A DNA stretch of 64,000 nucleotides from Silene latifolia (GCF_048544455.1 NC_133536.1:28708152-28772151); one strand, 5' to 3'; positions 22,949-36,700 are shown, counted from the first letter of the stretch. Made by a program: numbers and translations. The notes: generated from the letters alone by a model not told the origin.

Positions 22949-24089
22949 ATAATATATGGGCTTTATTTCTCCGCTTTTAATCAAATCAAGTTGTGTCACC
23001 ACTAAATTATTATTGTTGTTGACAACAAGGTTATGAACCAGCTCGATTTGATGGAGGATTTTGACCACAAAACCCGAACTGAATGTGACCCGAATAAAAA
23101 CTAACCCCGATTGTCACGTCTATGTCGATGTGGTGATTAGTGACGGATCGCATTGTGTATTCGAAGTAGACGTGTCATAGTGACCCGTAAGACTCATTAT
23201 TTGCATTGATGTGTTCAAAACAAATTGGTTAACTTCATATTTCAATTCCCCGGCGGCCTTGATTCTGATTTTGACAACTATGACAACCAACTTTGCAACA
23301 CAATTATATACTCACCACATAATTTAAAGTCATTTGATTTTTGTCTTTTCATCACATTTATGTATTTAACCTTTGTTCACCTAATGGGGCTTATTTTAAT
23401 TTCATTTTTAAATTGATTATAATTGCTTTTTCTTTCCTAAGCTGTTAAGGTTGATTCGACAAATGGGGGACGGGGATTTAGATTCAGGACTTTACGACTA
23501 ATGTTTCTGATACCTCGATCTTAAGTCTTAACCATTGGGATAATCACAACGGATATATTGGTAATTATGACTTCATGAATCTCACAGTAAGTGGATCATA
23601 CATCCGATGTACTACCACCAATTTTTAGTTTCTGAGCATTATAATAAAGTTTTTGAGTTTTGTTTTAAAAATTATGAGTTTTACTATAAAGTTTCTAAGT
23701 TCATTCACTAAAACATTAAGCTCAAAATTTTTACAATAAAACTCAAAAATATTACATACAAACTTAGTTAAATTTGGGTTTTGACGAAAGAAAATTAAAA
23801 TGTAACTTATAAACTTTAATAAAGCTTCGGAAAAATACACATATGCTCAAAAACAAATAAAGTTTGAGGTAATAAGCTCAGAAAAAATACAAATATGCTC
23901 AAAAATAAATAAAATGTGAGGTAGTACATCCGATGTAGGTTCCTTTTTCTCTGAATCTCATGACCAACGAGGGACTAAAACTAGCGGGCCATTAAAATTT
24001 CAGAACAAGTCATCAAATAAAAAGGCTAATAGTCTTCATAACATAATCACTCAACATGGTAGTCTACATCATACAGTATAACAACACTC
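22949..24089. other. gene-free spacer
   Basis: AT-rich, with a few ACCCGAA words near 23070 reminiscent of the outer hAT-like element. The block AAAATACAVATATGCTCAAAAA recurs at 23835 and 23885. No gene seen. Confidence 0.35.
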
Positions 24090-24272
24090 CAGTGTGGGGT
24101 AGGGGGAGGGGGCAGATGTATGCAGCCTTACCCTTGTGTTTGCAACACAAAGAGGTTGTTTCCGAATGACCCAAGATGAACATGTGTGTTGAGAACTACA
24201 TCGAAGGACTGTTACTTAACAAGAGAAAGAAGCGCAGTTTCTTTAGTTAGTCATTTTGATTTATTCAGAACC
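24090..24272 (+). repeat. Au-like SINE remnant
   Basis: GGGGTAGGGGGAGGGGGCAG, GTATGCAGCCTTACCC and GAGGTTGTTTCCGAATGACC occur in the order seen in the Au SINE family of plants. A tail block is shared with 1-72. The 5' tRNA-related head is not clear, so the copy may be truncated. Confidence 0.6.
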
Positions 24273-24914
24273 AAAGAATAACGAGTCTTTGGCTCCATTG
24301 GAAATATGGAAAGTCTACATCATACAGTAAAATAATAATAAGCCTGCATTTGCTGTATGCAACTTGCAATGATAAATGATTGTCTATGTTCATTGATATC
24401 ATGGGAATTAGATTAGTTTAGCCTTTGGACCTTTCTCATTATCTTCTTTAGAAAATGATTATGTTTCGGATAATACGAGACAGGGTCATTGCTAATTGAC
24501 TGTTAATACTATGAAAAAAGGGCAAGAGAATATCCTAAATAGTTGTATTTTTATGCCTTGCAATGATCCCAAAAGCTAAGAATTTGTGTATGTAAGCCAA
24601 GGGACTTTAAGGACAAAGCTGATTTTCATTTTGATTCCCAAGGGGCATAAAAGCCACATGTTCCTTACTGGGCCCTTAATGAATCATGTGGTCTGCCAAC
24701 TATAGTAATTATAATGGAATGTCCTTTTCTTTTCCTGATACTGTATAATTTGTCAACATATTATTGTTTTCCCCAAATTTGCTAAGAATTTGTGTATATA
24801 TATTTACACAGATTGTCTTAACAAATTTCGGGGAGAACCAGGTGCCAAGGTTGATTGGCAGATATATCGAAACTAATTGTGGATCTTAGTCCCTAGCTTA
24901 AGCTTTTGGTTGAG

Positions 24915-27900
24915 ATGACGCTCGCCATTAAAGCAGGGACTAGACCACCATGGGTAGGTCTAGCTGCAGCTGTATGGGTTCAACTTGGTTCGGGGAATCC
25001 GTACACTTTCCCTCTGTACTCCCCTACCTTGAAATCTGTACTTGGGCTCAGTCAGCAAAAGATTACACTGCTCGGAGTTGCAGTGGATATCGGTGAGAGT
25101 GCCGGGATTCTGCCAGGCATGGCATGTAACAAGTTCCCTCCATGGGTTGTGCTGTTCATTGGTGCTCTTTCTTGCTTTTGTGGGTATGGCGTTATCTGGT
25201 TGGCTGCCACTGAAACTTTGAAGAACTTGCCTTACTGGCTGGTGAGTCAGATCTCCATTTTTTCACTTCTTTTTTCTGTTTCATCATTTCACTACTTCGA
25301 TTTTCATACGATGATTCATGTTAGCAGATCACATAATTTTAAAACTATAGCTCTCTTGTTATTATTATTGTTGTTGTTTTTGCTATTCCACAGTTCAACT
25401 TCAAATATTGTGCCTAGGCAAGGTTAGAGGCCTGAACTCTGATGTACATAGTCTTAAACTCTGATTAAATTGCGCAAAGGCTATTTTAGCTTCCGATTTT
25501 ATTTTGGTGGGGGCGAGAGGCATAAAACAAGTAAATATAAAGGAGAAAGGAATTCAAACGTTCATTATATCGTCCGAATTACCCTAGTCTTTACCACTAG
25601 GCGAAAACCTCATCCATTACGCTTTTGAATAGCTCTTTCTCATTTACGATGCTTGTTCATTATGACACATTCAAAATGATTGGTCTCCACTCTCCAATAC
25701 TTTATTTTTAAAACTTCTGTCAATTTATAGTTTCAATTTATAGTACACATTCAAAATGATTGCTTTTTTCATTACTGACTGGTATTGTCTAGATACTCAT
25801 GTTAAGTATGATGAGTTCTATAGTACACATTATATTGTATGACACAGATGTGGATTGTTTTTCTAAGTTAATTGCTTGACTAGATAACAATGCCTTATTA
25901 TATTTACATATAAATCATGCACGTCTTAGGCATAGCTTTTGTTGGTGAGTGTTGGCGAGGTAATACTGTAATAGTACTGTTGTCAGGATGTAAATGTCTT
26001 GACTTGGCATCAAGATTTCATTTATTCTATTATAATTTGTCAAAATCAAGATTCTTTAAGATTTGATTTAGTCATTCAGATTGTGCAAGTATTTTTTTTT
26101 TTGTCAAAATTTGGATCTTGCAAGTTGACTAGCATTTCCAACTAGGATAGACATGAACTCTTGTAAGATAAGAAGACATGATGACATTTGATTTTAAGAT
26201 ATTGTTTGGTGCTGAGGGAATCAGAAGGAAAGGGAAGGAGTTGGTTGGATAATAAGTTGGGTTGGTGGAAAATGCAGAGGGCCTTGTCCTAAAACATAAA
26301 ATTGTCAACCTTAAGGTTTTGCATTAGGTTTCAATTTCAAAAAGTCAACCTAAAACATAAAATTGTCGCCTGGTCCTCCTATATGACAGTCTTACCCAAA
26401 TTGTTACCCCTGTATAATCATCATATAACACAACTACATCCTCAATCATTTAACACATGTTATTTGCAGAATACCATTTTCTCGAGCGATACAAAATTTC
26501 ATCCAAGTTGTTAGTGATTATCCAAATTGACCGATAACTCGGGCAATACAAAATTTATCCCAAATAAGATTTTCTAATGTTACTGATAACCCATATTGTT
26601 ATTCCTGTGTCCTGTCTACTTCGGCCGCATTATCTTCTCTTGGAGCTCAAGGAAGCGGGGAACTGTGGCTTAGACTTCAATATGAAATTTCTTCCTAACA
26701 TTTTATCATTATTAGTATGTTGGAGTATAAATCCACTTGTGAGTCCCACATCGGTGAAAAAGAGAGAGATTGTCTATCTTATAAGGCCTAGGGGTGTTTA
26801 TCCCATTGCCAATTTGTTTTGGGAGATAAGAGCATTCTTGGGCTTGTGAGTTAGACTTCTCTCCTCCACCGCGGGTAAGGCCAGACCCATCTCGTGTTTA
26901 TTATAGTAACTAATTGTGCTTCTACAGTTCTACTTCAGAAAAGAAAAAAAAATTGTATCACTGAATCTTCTTCTACAGAGATAATTGTTAACATATGTGA
27001 ATCATTTTTCCACATCTTCCATTTCTAGTGGAGTTAATGACTCTTTACTGTTTGGTTATGGGTTTTGATACAATTCTCAATCCACTTTTTATTTGTTATC
27101 AGTCGCACATGTCTATATTGAAAGGGAATGTACATACCACACCACTTAGTCACTTACCATTGGCAGACCTGTTGTAGCGCTAGGGTAATGTTGTCGTTGT
27201 AAATCATCTTTCGTGTTAATATGAGTGTGATTAACCTCTATGACTTGCTATGTCATCACAGTTATGGATCGCTCATCTGGCTGCAGCCAACAGCAGTGCC
27301 TGGTTCAGTACAACAGTAATAGTAACTAACATGAAGAACTTCCCTCTGAATAGAGGAACAGTTGCCGGACTCATGAAGGGATATTCAGCTCTTGCTGCTG
27401 GAATTTTCACAGAGATTTACAGCATGGTCCTCAACAAATCTACTTCTGCCCTTCTACTCTTTCTCACCTTTGGCCTTCCTGTCATATGTTTTGTCATGAT
27501 GACCCTTGTCAAGCTTTGCTCCCCTGCCACTTCCTCAGAAGACACTTCACAAAACTTTTTATTTGTTCAATGTGCAGGTGATTATTATTCCCAATGTTCA
27601 ATTAGTCTCTGTAAGATACATTTCAATTAACCCGAATGAATGTAAGGCCAACCAGTTTAGCTATACACAAACTTCACCCATATACCTATTAACCCGCCAA
27701 CTCGTAGACTAACTAATACATTTTGATCATCACATGGGTTAGTCTCATGAGACTGTTGCATATGTGAATTTATGCCAATTTTTGTAATTACTTTTTCTTT
27801 TGGTTTTTTCATGTTGTATTTTACTTTTGTTAAGACTTTTTAAACTTTACTTGTTTTTAATCATGTTTTCCATTACTTATTTCTCTGTTTTAACTTTTAT

Positions 27901-29253
27901 GACGGTTTCAAATAATGATTCATGTTTGTTGATCCCATATCATGTCAAGACTAAGGATATGTTATTGTTGTTGTTGTTGCAGGTGTTGTTTTAGGGATCT
28001 TTCTTCTGACAACACAAGTCTTGGACAGTACTATTACCCTCGCAAGATCTGTCTGCTACTCCTTCATTGTGATAATGGTAGTATTGATGCTGGCACCTCT
28101 TGCGATCCCTGTCAAAATGACGCTGTTTCCCTCAGAAAAGAAAGTTGAAAGTTCAATGACTGACAGCGACCCTCTATTACCTACAAAATCTGCACTGGAA
28201 ACACAAAGCGGCCAAAACATCTTGTCAAGTTCAGAGTCTGATCAAAACTTGCTCCTTGCAGTTGGAGAAGGTGCTGTTGAAAATAAGAAACGTAGACCAA
28301 GAAGAGGAGAAGATTTCACATTCCGAGAAGCAATGGTGAAGGCTGATTTCTGGCTATTATGGCTGGTGTATTTCTTGGGTTCGGGTTCAGGTGTCACTGT
28401 CGTGAACAATCTGTCACAGATAGGTTACTCCCAAGGAAATGGCAATGATACCACAATGTTGCTCTCTCTCTTCTCTTTCTGCTTTTTTGTAGGTCGCCTT
28501 GGAGGTGGTGCTGTTCCTGAATACTTTGTTAGGTAATCAGCTGTGTTATTAGGCTTCTTTATTACTTTTCTTTTGAGTGAGTGGTTGGATTTAAATTCTG
28601 ACATTAGATTAGAAGGAAGATTCTCCAACCTTCGGAAGTAACAAGTATCGAGTCTAACTGAATCCGACTAAGTGGGGATTGAGTCGTTACAGTGTGGTCA
28701 GCTAGCTGGTCACCTCAGATCATGTCAATATCAAAAAGGTTCGACTGTTTTATCAATCCTTAAGATAAAGCAAAAGCACTAATCTAAATTACACTATTGC
28801 AGCACCAAGGCAATACCAAGAACAATCTGGATGTCATTCTCTCAAGTGGTAATGCTTGTATCCTTCCTTCTATACGCATCAAACCTCAACGGAACCCATT
28901 ACATTGCAACCGGGTTGATAGGCATATGCTATGGCGTGCAATTCACCACAATGATTCCAGTTGCTTCTGAGCTTTTTGGGCTGAAAAGTTTCGGAGTAAT
29001 ATTCAACTTCATGATGCTTGGCAATCCTGTGGGTGCATTCCTCTTCTCTAGCCTGCTGGCAGGGTCTGTATATGACGCAGAAGCAGCCCGGCAAGGAGTC
29101 TCAGCCTGCTATGGTGCTGAGTGTTTCAGGTTCACATTCCTAGTTCTTGCTGCTGCCTGTGGGATTGGAGCAGCATTAGGCGTAGTTCTTACTGTCAGAA
29201 TTAGACCTGTTTACCAGATGCTCTACAGTAGCGGGTCATTTAGCATCCATTAG
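24915..29253 (+). CDS. nodulin-like / NFD4-type major facilitator protein
   Basis: Four exons (24915-25241, 27262-27577, 27983-28532, 28803-29253), all GT-AG with compatible phases, give 547 aa, the usual length for NUCLEAR FUSION DEFECTIVE 4-like proteins. Exons 1 and 2 encode the Nodulin-like domain (WVGLAAAVWVQLGSGNPYTF, LPYWLLWIAHLAAANSSAW, VTNMKNFPLNRGTVAGLMKGY). Exons 3 and 4 encode a second MFS half (FREAMVKADFWLLWLVYFLGSGSGVTVVNNLSQIG, VGRLGGG, SFGVIFNFMMLGNPVGAFLFSSLLAG, CFRFTF). About 12 hydrophobic segments are visible, with a charged loop (about 230-300, KKRRPRRGED) between halves. The substrate is unknown for this clade; members are membrane transporters. The ATG at 24915 is the first in frame. 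No breaks seen. Intron 1 (2 kb) contains an LTR-like insertion. Confidence 0.93.
26718..26900 (+). mobile_element. possible small LTR/TRIM-like fossil in NFD4-like intron 1
   Basis: It starts TGTTGGAGTATAAATCC and contains GAGTCCCACATCGG, a phrase common in short plant LTRs (TRIM-like), followed by TTATAAGGCC. It has no internal genes. Boundaries and family are uncertain. Confidence 0.35.
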
Positions 29254-30230
29254 CATTCATTCGATCACCGCTTTTAAAGGCAAGTGATGGTGCTGATTAT
29301 GACCTTGTAAAATACACTCATCTGACTTCTCTATCGTCCCTTATTGCGAAAACTGAACACAAAATTAGATGTTTGTGGAAGAAAAGATCACCCTGATGTT
29401 CATATGGGCTATGATTGTAAAACTGAATAGATAGCACATTTTGTCTGTGTTGTAAAAAGTGTGTATGCATGTAACATGAGATTGGAGTTGTACGGAAGAG
29501 AAAATTGCTTATTATAAGTCATTGTTTTGGTACATTATCTGATTATTTAATATCTGAGTTTTGTGCTGCAAAATTACGATGGGTAATTTTGCAATAACCG
29601 GCCAAAAGCAGATTGGCCATCACTGATGCACTGACGCACGCAGGACTTTTCATCGGTCTTGAACGGACCGGAATAAAAAAAAAACATGACGGTATTTTTT
29701 TTTTTTTTTTGATATTGGTGTGGTACTTTGGTTTTAGGTGTTCGGGGTGGTGGATTTCGACCGCCCTTAAAGGTAGTCTAGTGCATCGGCCTGAGATGGG
29801 TGGAGTTTTGGTCTGAGGTATGCGAGGTCGGACACTTTGGTGGTGGTGTTGCTGGTGTGGTAGGAGGCGGTGGGTGTTGCTTGTGGTACTTATGGTGGAT
29901 GTTGGATGTTGGATGTTGGAGGTTGAAGTGGTGGTCATATATAGTACGAAAGAGTATGGCCATATCACCATATGGGATACCTCTTGGGCCTTGGGGTGGG
30001 GGCATCAGATTGGTTTGGACCGATTATATCCTACTCCCATGAGTAGGGAGTATGATACTCTTATGGTAGTTATAGAGTGAAAAAAATAAAAAATAATAAC
30101 AACTACCCACTACATCTTCAGACAGTAAGTTACTACGTTTGTTCTTCTTTTTCAAATTACTCAATTTATAAGTTTATTAAAATCTTATCAAATTCATGAA
30201 ATTCATAATTTTAATCTATTTGTACTCAAA
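29254..30230. other. 3' UTR of the NFD4-like gene and G-rich spacer
   Basis: 29254 to about 29520 is likely 3' UTR. 29700-30080 is strongly GT/G-rich on the plus strand (GGTGGTGGTG, GTTGGATGTTGGATGTTGGA). Overlapping open frames on both strands reflect composition, not genes. Confidence 0.4.
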
Positions 30231-30993
30231 CTAGTGTAGTTCCCGTGCTATAGCACGGTACTTTTTAGATTCATTTTATAAAGAGATATTATCAATTAAA
30301 TTATTTGCATAAATGAAGTATACTTTTAATTTAATGTTATAATCTACTAAATATAATACTTAATAAGAGGTTGAAAAAAAAGTTTACTACGATAAGAAGA
30401 CATTTTAAGTTAAGTTATTTTTTTACTATTAAAAATAACACAATAATTTTATACCATTACATGCAAATAATTTATGATATAGTACAATTATTAAGTTAGT
30501 TGTATAATTTTATTAAAACGCGTATTGACCTTAAAACGAAAAGCAGTAAAAACTATTCCTCGCGTCAAAAAAGACGATTTACGAATTATTAAAATAATGT
30601 TTTCACTTTTTTATTTCTAATAGAAAATACATAAGTGTTTTTACATCCTTTAAAAAATAGTCCATATTACTAAGACAAAAATTTACATAATAAATAACTG
30701 ATGATTTCTTACAAAAGAGGCAACATATAAATATAATATAAATTTAAATTTATACGAAATCAAGTTCACTCATCTAGCTTATAATATGACATGTAGAGTC
30801 CAAAACTATGGACTATTAATAACTTTTACTTTCATAGATGAGATTGAAAAAGTGGGCTACGTATAAGGTCCAGAATTTACAATCCATCAAATCTTATTGT
30901 GTTAGTAGTATCTAGAAAAATAGGCCCAATTAAGAAGAAGTCTCTTTAGGCGGGAAAACTAAGAGAATTTTTATTCTCTTAGTAGTAGGGGGA
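30231..30993 (-). mobile_element. small non-autonomous Helitron
   Basis: On the minus strand the 3' end has the hairpin CCGTGCTATAGCACGG and ends CTAG followed by T. The 5' end is probably TCCCCCTACTACTAAGAG after an A, followed by an inverted AGAATAAAAATTCT. About 763 bp, no gene. The 3' end is firm, the 5' end tentative. Confidence 0.6.
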
Positions 30994-31014
30994 TTTATCA
31001 AGTTTATGAATCAT

Positions 31015-31345
31015 AATCATCAAAATAAATCATCATATTCATTTAAGTTAAAGTGAATATAATTGTGTCTTAGGGTGAATATCACACTAAGTTACATATA
31101 TTCATCAAATTACCTTATCATATTCACTAAACTCAAAATGAATATCATAGTATTATATGATGAATATCATAGTACCTAATACATATTCATTAGGTTACAC
31201 TATCATATTCACTAAACTGAAAGTGAATATAATAGTTACATATGATGAATATCACACCAGATAACATATATTCATCAAATTAAATTACCATATTCACTAA
31301 ATTGAAAGTGAATATGATAGTATCATATGATAAATATCACGCCCA
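31015..31345 (+). repeat. tandem array of self-complementary AT-rich units (~115 bp)
   Basis: About three units, each with TATTCACTAAAYTGAAAGTGAATA (a hairpin read in two halves) and GATGAATATCA...ATATTCATCAAATTA. Both half-units are palindromic, so the array can form several cruciforms. Confidence 0.7.
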
Positions 31346-31864
31346 AAATCACAAATTTAACCATGAATAATGAAAGAGAAAACGGAAAAATTCAATTCAA
31401 TTAATAGTATATGCGATTTTTAGGGTTTTAACGTAATTTCAACACTTACCTGATAAAATAATCCATCAAAACAGAAAACGAGATTACAAAACTAATAAAA
31501 TGGATGAAAAATTAAATTTATGCATAATTTATTTGGTGAATATAGAAGCTGTAGATTTGAAATAGGAAAAAGAATGGTTATTTATTGTAGATGGTAACTG
31601 CTTAATAGTGGGGATGTTGGGAGTTTTTATTTTTTATTTTTATATTTTTTTAATAGGAGAGTATAAAGTACCCTACACCTGGGTGTAAGGTATAAGAATT
31701 GATCAGTTTAAAGGAGTGGAGTAAGTGTAATCCTTTTCTTCGAATACTCAACCAAATGCTCCTTTAGTTTTGAGCTTTTCTTCAAATAACGACTTGTTTT
31801 AATTCCAAATTTTTCAAATGAAAACCTAGAGTTTCTTTCAATCGAATTTCTATTATAGAGTAAA

Positions 31865-32307
31865 GGGAAAATGCACGCGGTGTCCTTGAAGTTTCGAATT
31901 TTGCCCGAAATACCCAATTTTTTGTTCCGGAAAACTTTAAGCGGCTATAGCTCGTGTCTAAGAATTCAGAAAGTGATAATTTTTTTTTTCAAATCGATCA
32001 TCTTTCCGAGAACTACGATTTGAAAAAAAAAATTGTCGTATTTGGTTCCCGTGGCTAGGAGTTTTTGTACGTCAAAGTGTTTTTTACCGTACAAAATTTG
32101 AGTGACCATATCTCTTGGTCACGAATTCCAAACACGACAATTTTTTTTTCAAGTCGTAAGTCTCGAAAAGATAATCAATTTGAAAAAAAAAATCGTTACT
32201 TTCTGAGCTTGTAAAGACGAGTTATAGCCTCTTAAAGATTTCCGGATCAAAAAATTGGGTATTTCGGGCAAAACATCAAAGTTCAAGGGCACCGCGTGCA
32301 TTTTCCG
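31865..32307. mobile_element. Mutator-type fold-back MITE with 9-bp target duplication
   Basis: The entire 443 bp is one inverted repeat with arms of about 220 bp (GGAAAATGCACGCGGTG at both ends in opposite orientation). TAGAGTAAA flanks both sides exactly (31856-31864 and 32308-32316). A 9-bp duplication with long inverted ends is the Mutator signature. No gene. The clean duplication suggests a fairly recent insertion. Confidence 0.88.
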
Positions 32308-32724
32308 TAGAGTAAATTATATTATTCACCAGATTTATCTACGGGGCTTTAAAAAATAAATCATTATTAAATTTTTACTAGTACTAATTGGCCTTACCTT
32401 AAACCCACTTCGAAATCTGTCCAACTCTTTAGCCAGGGCTCGACTCAAGACACCACTATGGCAATTGAGTAAGGTGGCACCACTTTCACCCACCAAAGGT
32501 CACCGAAATGGTATGTATATTTTTTCCAATTTATTTGATTCTTGTACATTTGACTGCAATATTATTATCATAAAGAAAAATATGAAATATAAATGAATCA
32601 AAATATGCACAATATAGGTGAATTTACATTAAACGTTATGAAGGATCTAGTTTTACTTTACCTTGTCCAACAGAATTTTTAAAATAATTACGTAATATTT
32701 AATGAAAATTCTTCTTAACCTTTA
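32308..32724. other. gene-free spacer
   Basis: AT-rich, nothing recognised. Confidence 0.35.
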
Positions 32725-33117
32725 GGCCCTGTTCTTTTGGACTGAAATTTATAGGATCTCGAATCAATCGAACTTATAAGATCTCGAATCGAATCGAATC
32801 GAACTTATAGGATCTGAACTGAATTTATAAGATCTGAACTCAACTGGACTTATAGGATCCGAATTTAACTGAACTTATATGATCTGAACTAAACTTATAG
32901 GATCTCGAATCGAATCGAATCGAACTTATAAGATCTCGAATCGAACTTAAATTAAGTGAGTATAGGATCTCGAATCAACTTATAGGATCTCGAATCGAAT
33001 CAAATTATAGGATCTCGAATCGAATCGAACTTATAGGATCTGAATTGAACTGAACTGAACTTATAGGATCTGAAGTTAACTTAAATTAAGTGACTTTAAA
33101 TCCAAAAGAATAGGGCC
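32725..33117. mobile_element. PIF/Harbinger-type MITE with an internal satellite
   Basis: Ends GGCCCTGTTCTTTTGGA / TCCAAAAGAATAGGGCC, flanked by TTA on both sides (32722-32724, 33118-33120). The interior is a 20-28-bp array built from CTTATAGGATCT plus variable GAATCGAATCGAA or GAACTGAA stretches. Confidence 0.85.
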
Positions 33118-33746
33118 TTAGTCTAATTTAATAACACAATGAACATTGCATGTCAAAAAAATGGATCATTCAAATTGATCATTCTTCACATAAAATGATC
33201 TTTTTTTTTACCTTGAAATGTCCATTTGTTAAGTTGACAGTTGACACATCATGCAACAGTTTTATACAAATTTAAGAATAAGACGGACTTTTTCTTAAAA
33301 AAATCATTCATTTATTGCTATAATAAAAGACTGATTTTTATATAAATGAATAGTTTTACCTTATGAAATTGTCTCACGCAATAATCTATCTATCTATATA
33401 TTAATCTTCTAATATCAACTAGTTTAGATCCCGCGCAATGAATGCGCGATATTTATAAAGTTTTTGTTTTTGTATTACTTAATCATGCTAAATTAACACC
33501 TTATTAATTTTTCATATTTCGCATCATTATATTTTAATATGAGGAAAAAAATTGAACTGTAAAATAATAGTGTTATCTCATAAATTGTTCATTTTTCTCG
33601 TTATTTTATTTTGTTTCGAGCAAAAATAAATTAAAACTGAAAATTTATTCAAAAGAATTGAGTAATGTTCTGAAATGTGTTTTTTGAAAAAAGTATTTTT
33701 TATACCACAAAGCTAATGACTCCAATTTATAAATTCTCTCAAGTAA

Positions 33747-36700
33747 TCGGCACGGTGGGCGGCACGGCCAGGCACGGTAGTCGGCACGAGCACGGCGGCA
33801 GAATCGAGGCGGCACGAGCCCAGCCCGTTCGTGCTTGAACCGGGCTCCGACGCCAGATTTTCGAACTCATCGTGCCCAGGCACGGCACGGCCCAGGCACG
33901 GCCAGGCACGGCACGCACCAGGCACGATGGGCGGCACGGTGGCAGTTGTAATTAGAGTCGTTGGAAATATTGTCGTTGCTGCTCTGCTGCTCACTTGCTC
34001 TGTTTTCTGTTTTGGTACTTTTGTACCGTTGCTGCTACTGCTAAATTTCTTCTTTCTTTTTTTTTTTTTTTTTTTTTTATATAATTACAAACTCTATAAA
34101 TACAACCTTAATTCAATTCATTTCTTCACAATTCAATCCATCTCTTATTCTCTTCTACTTATCTTTATTCTTATATACTTCTTATAATTTTACAATATAA
34201 CTTATAAATATATAAAAATCTTATATAAAACAATTAGTAATATAAAATAATTAGTTATATAAAGTAATTAGTTAATCGGGTTTATTGAATCGGAAGTTCA
34301 AGCAAGGGTTCAATTGGGTTTTATAACATCGGGTTTGTTGAATCGAGTATTCGGTTCAAGCAAGGGTTCAATTCTTCATTTCGATATTCCGAATTCCGAT
34401 AGCTTTGTTTGCATTTTCTAACTCTACTTTTTATTATATTGTTTTAATTTTTGTTTGTTGAGTTAAATTTAGTTAATTAATTCTATTTAAATATTAGTTT
34501 GTCTTTTAAAAATTTAATTATAATTATGGACTCACAAAACTCGTCTAAGAGGTCACGTCATATTAGTGAGTCGGATTCACCAAACCCCGAACCACCATTA
34601 AACATGAACCAATATATGAATTTTAATCCGTCACTACTTGATAACATGCATTTTGAAAATACTATTTTCGAAAATCAAGCTTTTGAAGGACCTAGTACAA
34701 TGCCTATTTTACCACCTTTTGTGACGGGGGGGATAAGATCACCGTCCGAACATGGGTCATCTACCGAGACATCACTACCCCAAACACAACCCAAACAACC
34801 CGTAGTAGATGTATGGTGTACCGAACAAGAAATGGACGAAATGCATAAAAAGGGTCATTCTAGTGAAGCATGGAGTCATTTTTTGAAGTGTAAAACTAGA
34901 CCGGTTTGCAAATGTAGATATTGTGATCGCATATTTAGTTGTGCTACTACGGGTGGTACCGGTCATCTAAATCGACATTGGAAAAGTTGTACTAAACGAA
35001 TCCAAAGTGACCAACCTACAATGGACCAATTCGTGACTCACCCCGATAACCAATCGTCCAATTATAATTATGATGAATGTTCCACCCAATTGGCTAGAAT
35101 GATTATTCAAACGGAAAAACCGTTTACACTAGTTGAACATCGTGCTTTTAACGAATATGTTAAAACAAATCAACCCCGCCATAAAGAAACAAGTAGACGG
35201 GCCGTTAGAAATAAAGGCATGGTATTATTTTTGACGGCACGACAAAACCTTATTTCTGAGTTTGAAAAGACTAAATGTAAATTTAGTATAACTGCTGGGG
35301 GTGGGATTCGGGCGTCGAGTATTCATATATATGCATTACCGCTCATTGGTTGGATGACACTTGGACTATGCAAAAACGAATCATTGACTTTGCTAAATTA
35401 GAATACCCTCATAATGCCGAAAATACACATGCAATTATCATGAACGGTATTAATGATTACGGACTTGCATCTAAAATTTTAACTTGTACTTTTGATAATG
35501 CATCTACCATGAATTCTGTTGCTAACAAGTTAAAAGCTAGTTTAAATGATGTTATTTTAGATGGTGATTTGTTGCATGTTAGATGTGCATGTCATGTTTT
35601 AAACTTATGTGTTAAAGATGGTCTTGAAGGCATTAAAACTTATCATGCGAAATTTAAAAATATTGTTATGCATTTTAACTCGGCAAAGTGGAGATTTAAA
35701 CAATGGAAAGATTTTTGCGAGGCCGAAGGATATAAATGCATTAAATTTCCCGACGAAAATAACACTAGGTGGAATTCTATGTACATTATGTTGAGTGCTA
35801 TGATTCCCTATAAAGAACCTCTTACTACTTTTTGGAACCGATCCTTTCCCGATAACTTGTTATTAGAGGAGGATTGGACGAAAATTTCATTGTATATTGA
35901 TTTATTAGGTGCTTTTAACTTTGCAACTCTCTCTTTTTCACATGTTTATAAACCTACCGCTCCTAATTTCGTTGGTAATGTTATTCCTATTGCGCAACTT
36001 TTTAACAATTATCGTCAAAATGCTATGTTTAGCGGGTTTCTTCCAAAAATGGAGCAAAAGTGGCTCAAGTATTGGTCATATATTCCCATTGTTTACGTTT
36101 TTTGTATGATTTTAGACCCTAGGTGGAAATTAGAGGAAACTATACAATTAGTTGGTGTTTATAGGTGTCTATTATGTTTACCTTTTGACGAAGCTCAATA
36201 TAGAGAAAGAATTAGTTCGCAATTTTTTACTGTATATAACCATTACGAGTCTGTTATTAACAACTTCACTCGTGTTTTTTCTCATACTACTTCTAGTGCA
36301 GGTACTAGTGGTGGTGCTATTCAAGGAGCGAGCTTGACCGCTCTTAAAGGTTTGATGAGTCGAGTAAGGCCGAGTCGACAACAATCTACTCCAACATCCA
36401 ACTTGGCCGAGTATCAAATGTACACTACCTACGATTATATGCGAGGTATGACCGAAGAAGAGTCCAACAACTTTGACCTTTTGCAATGGTGGCGAAATCA
36501 AAGGAGGTCGCTTCCGGTGATGTCGGCAATAGCAAGGAATTTCTTAAGCATTCAAGTGTCTTCCGTTGCATCCGAAAGTTGCTTTAGTGGAGCAAAAAGG
36601 GTATTGGATGAAAAACGAACTCGTCTAAGATCCGATACACTTAAAATGTTAGTGTGCTATAAGGATTGGATGGATGCCGAAAATCGACAACAAGACTTTG

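Noticed and set aside
22508-22949. Charged 115-codon plus-strand frame and its antisense
   Set aside because: It starts beside the outer hAT-like element and runs into a Stowaway MITE. No domain is visible. A donor-like CAG|GTCTGT near 22743 hints at a captured exon, but the support is too weak.
29543-30080. Overlapping open frames on both strands
   Set aside because: They arise from strong G/T bias; no recognisable domain, start context or splice pattern.
33385-33415. Plus-strand Helitron 5' end (TCTATCTATCTATATATTAA)
   Set aside because: No matching plus-strand hairpin plus CTAG end was found to its right; it may be a simple TCTA repeat.
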